A stretch of DNA of 7,994 bases from an uncultured Peptoniphilus sp. (lineage in GTDB: Bacteria > Bacillota > Clostridia > Tissierellales > Peptoniphilaceae), in assembly GCF_946222045.1 (NCBI RefSeq), contig NZ_CAMILN010000052.1, positions 1 through 7,994 of the forward strand, in the 5' to 3' direction. This document shows, piece by piece, positions 6,762-7,994 of the stretch. The notes beneath the pieces were generated by a model, which saw only the letters and a program-made list of their open reading frames with translations, was not told where the DNA came from and searched no databases. Position 1 is the stretch's first letter; every line of letters begins with the position of its first letter. A program made the translations under genes and the position numbers.

Positions 6762-7508
6762 ATGAACAAATTAGAATTTAAAGATGTTTCAAAAGTTTTT
6801 GAAAAAGTTGACGAAGATGAAAGAACTCACGCTTTAAAAGATATTAATTTATCAATTGGTAACAGCGAATTTATATCTATAGTTGGTCCTTCTGGTTGTG
6901 GAAAGTCTACAATGCTAAGATTGATATCGGGACTCATAAAACCGAGTAATGGAAAGATCTCGTTAGATGGGAAAGAAATAGAAGGACCCTCTTCAAAAAA
7001 AGGAATGGTATTTCAAAATCCAACTCTCTTTCCGTGGTTAAAAGTTGGAGAAAATATAGGATTTTCTGGTTCCTTAAAAGACGGGGAAGATATAGATGAA
7101 AAAAATATTGACTTGATGCTTGAAAAAGTTGGGTTAAAGGATTTTAAAAATTCTTATCCTAAAGAACTTTCTGGTGGGATGGCACAAAGAGTTTCCTTAA
7201 TAAGAACAATGATTGCAAAGCCAGAAGTCTTTTTATTAGATGAACCCTTAGGAAGCCTAGACGCATTTACAAGAATGAATATGCAAGATGAAATTTTAAA
7301 ATTGTGGAAAGAAGAAAACAATTTAATGATTATGGTGACCCATGATGTTGAAGAAGCAGTATATATGTCAACAAAGATAATAATTATGGAGCCAAGACCA
7401 GGAAGAATCAAAGAAATCGTGGACATTGATTTATCTTATCCAAGGGATAGAACAAGCCAGGAATTTGTTGCCTATAGAAATAAAATATTAAAAATTTTAA
7501 ATTACTGA
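6762..7508 (+). CDS. ABC transporter ATP-binding protein (SsuB/TauB-like)
   Basis: A 248-residue ATPase, normal length for the SsuB/TauB/NrtD group. All key motifs are intact: Walker A GPSGCGKST (42-50), Q-loop Q85 in VFQNPTLFPWL, signature LSGGM (136-140), Walker B VFLLDE (156-161), D-loop SLD (165-167) and the switch histidine H194. The sequence after Walker B (EPLGSLDAFTR) is characteristic of the nitrate/sulfonate/taurine importer group. GGAGG at 6751-6755, inside the last codons of the permease gene, is 6 nt from the ATG. It powers import with the permease and lipoprotein upstream and is the last gene of the T-box operon. No extra C-terminal regulatory domain is present. No sulfonate-oxidising enzyme or other catabolic gene is linked. 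Confidence 0.95.
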   Translation: MNKLEFKDVSKVFEKVDEDERTHALKDINLSIGNSEFISIVGPSGCGKSTMLRLISGLIKPSNGKISLDGKEIEGPSSKKGMVFQNPTLFPWLKVGENIGFSGSLKDGEDIDEKNIDLMLEKVGLKDFKNSYPKELSGGMAQRVSLIRTMIAKPEVFLLDEPLGSLDAFTRMNMQDEILKLWKEENNLMIMVTHDVEEAVYMSTKIIIMEPRPGRIKEIVDIDLSYPRDRTSQEFVAYRNKILKILNY

Positions 7509-7545
7509 AAATAAAAATTTAATAAATCCTAATGAAATTTAAAAT

Positions 7546-7575
7546 AAGAACTTAGTTTTATGCTAAGTTCTTTAT
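7546..7575 (+). terminator. Intrinsic terminator of the ABC operon
   Basis: AAGAACTTAG (7546-7555) and CTAAGTTCTT (7563-7572) form a perfect 10-bp stem with a 7-nt loop, followed by a short, interrupted T-rich stretch (TTTATTGTT). It lies about 37 bp after the ATPase stop codon. The stem is fairly AT-rich and the T-tract broken, so termination may be incomplete. Confidence 0.75.
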
Positions 7576-7760
7576 TGTTGGAAATTTAAAAAAATATATA
7601 GTAAATTATTCCTACAGAGTTTCAATAGATTTTATAACGATAAAAAAAGATAGAAAATTGACAAATGATTTTTAAAGATAAGAGTTCAAATTTTATATTT
7701 ATAATGAATTTTTTAAATTGCCCAACTTTTACTTATAAATAAAAAATTAAATTTTAGGAA
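7576..7760. other. AT-rich intergenic region without a gene
   Basis: No open frame with a ribosome site, no RNA gene and no strong hairpin is visible here. It holds an isolated consensus TTGACA (7658-7663) without a -10 at proper spacing, and an isolated TATAAT (7700-7705) without a proper -35. Confidence 0.6.
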
Positions 7761-7769
7761 TGATATAAT
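7761..7769 (+). promoter_or_regulatory. Extended -10 promoter of the right-edge ATPase gene
   Basis: TGA followed by TATAAT (7764-7769) is an extended -10 element about 14 bp ahead of the ribosome site GGGAGG (7783-7788). The usual -35 position is only a run of A. The implied leader is about 20 nt. Confidence 0.55.
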
Positions 7770-7795
7770 AAACTAAAAGATTGGGAGGTCATGTT

Positions 7796-7994
7796 ATGGA
7801 ATACTTGAAGGAGATTTATAGGATAAAGACAGAGGACTTTGAAGAAAACTCATATTTAAAAAATATTCCATCTATAAAAAATTTTCAGGGTTTAAAAGTA
7901 GAAAAGCCAGTTACCTTTTTTGTAGGAGAAAATGGAAGTGGGGACAGTGATATAATGATGACAGATACAATAAATCCATTAAAATCAAAGTTTA
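7796..7994 (+). CDS. N-terminus of an AAA/ABC-type ATPase, disrupted at its P-loop; cut by the window edge
   Basis: GGGAGG at 7783-7788 is 7 nt before the ATG at 7796; another ATG at 7791 is too close to it and in a different frame. The first 49 residues resemble the start of a predicted ATPase family (RecF/SMC-like single-domain ATPases, COG3910-type): a short N-terminal strand region, then KNFQGLKVEKPVTFFVGENG at about 29-47. The P-loop GENGSG (44-49) should continue with Lys-Ser/Thr and a helix such as TLLEAI. Instead residues 50 onward read DSDIMMTDTINP, without the lysine. Neither of the other two frames offers a continuation, and both hit stops at once. The frame stays open to the window end (66 codons seen). 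It is either the broken 5' part of a pseudogene interrupted by an insertion or rearrangement near 7940, or a degenerate protein unable to bind ATP. Confidence 0.65.
   Translation, partial: MEYLKEIYRIKTEDFEENSYLKNIPSIKNFQGLKVEKPVTFFVGENGSGDSDIMMTDTINPLKSKF

Noticed and set aside
7154..7426. Antisense open frame of 90 codons within the ABC ATPase gene
   Set aside because: Overlaps conserved ATPase motifs on the opposite strand and has no start signals.
7658..7663. Perfect TTGACA that might be a -35 box
   Set aside because: No acceptable -10 lies 16-18 bp downstream; the nearest TATAAT (7700) is 36 bp away.
7925..7994. Intein or simple frameshift in the right-edge P-loop
   Set aside because: An intein should begin with Cys, Ser or Ala, but Asp follows the junction; the other two frames hit stops immediately and do not restore a P-loop.
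1..7994. CRISPR array, tRNA or rRNA genes
   Set aside because: No regularly spaced direct repeats and no cloverleaf or rRNA-like segment were seen on reading either strand.

Overview
The window is AT-rich DNA of low-GC Gram-positive character: strong AGGAGG-type ribosome sites, sigma-A-like promoters, many intrinsic terminators, a T-box leader and a lipoprotein signal. Gene content and codon use suggest an anaerobic Firmicute, perhaps of the Anaerococcus/Peptoniphilus/Finegoldia group. That placement is an inference from style, not from a marker gene.

Layout, left to right. (1) Positions 1-1248 hold the 3' part of a von Willebrand factor A (VWA) protein whose start lies outside the window; an intrinsic terminator follows. 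(2) Positions 1477-2721 encode a YkvI-family membrane protein of the LeuT/APC transporter fold, with an unusual acidic tail built partly on a 12-bp tandem repeat. Its promoter region carries a 25-bp dyad. (3) A shared bidirectional terminator (about 2723-2764) separates it from a convergent minus-strand gene, 4244-2778, encoding a HerA-like/DUF853 (YjgR-type) P-loop ATPase. (4) Divergent from that gene, a near-consensus promoter (4358-4386) drives a complete T-box leader (about 4402-4643). Its specifier codon reads UGC (Cys), and its UGGA bulge fits the U73 discriminator of tRNA-Cys. (5) The leader controls a tight three-gene ABC importer operon: a substrate-binding lipoprotein (4683-5768), a permease (5798-6760) and an ATPase (6762-7508), closed by an intrinsic terminator. 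(6) After about 220 bp without a gene, a second ATPase gene begins at 7796. Its P-loop breaks off immediately before the expected lysine and the window ends 52 bases later.

The most coherent biology is the T-box operon. Uncharged tRNA-Cys should stabilise the antiterminator and switch on an importer of the nitrate/sulfonate/taurine/NMT1 superfamily. This argues that the transporter brings in cysteine or a sulfur compound that becomes cysteine, although sequence homology alone would suggest only a generic sulfonate/taurine/thiamine-precursor label. The binding protein has four cysteines in its mature domain, some near the expected ligand cleft. The second notable point is the abrupt end of homology in the right-edge ATPase, which looks like the junction of an insertion or rearrangement.
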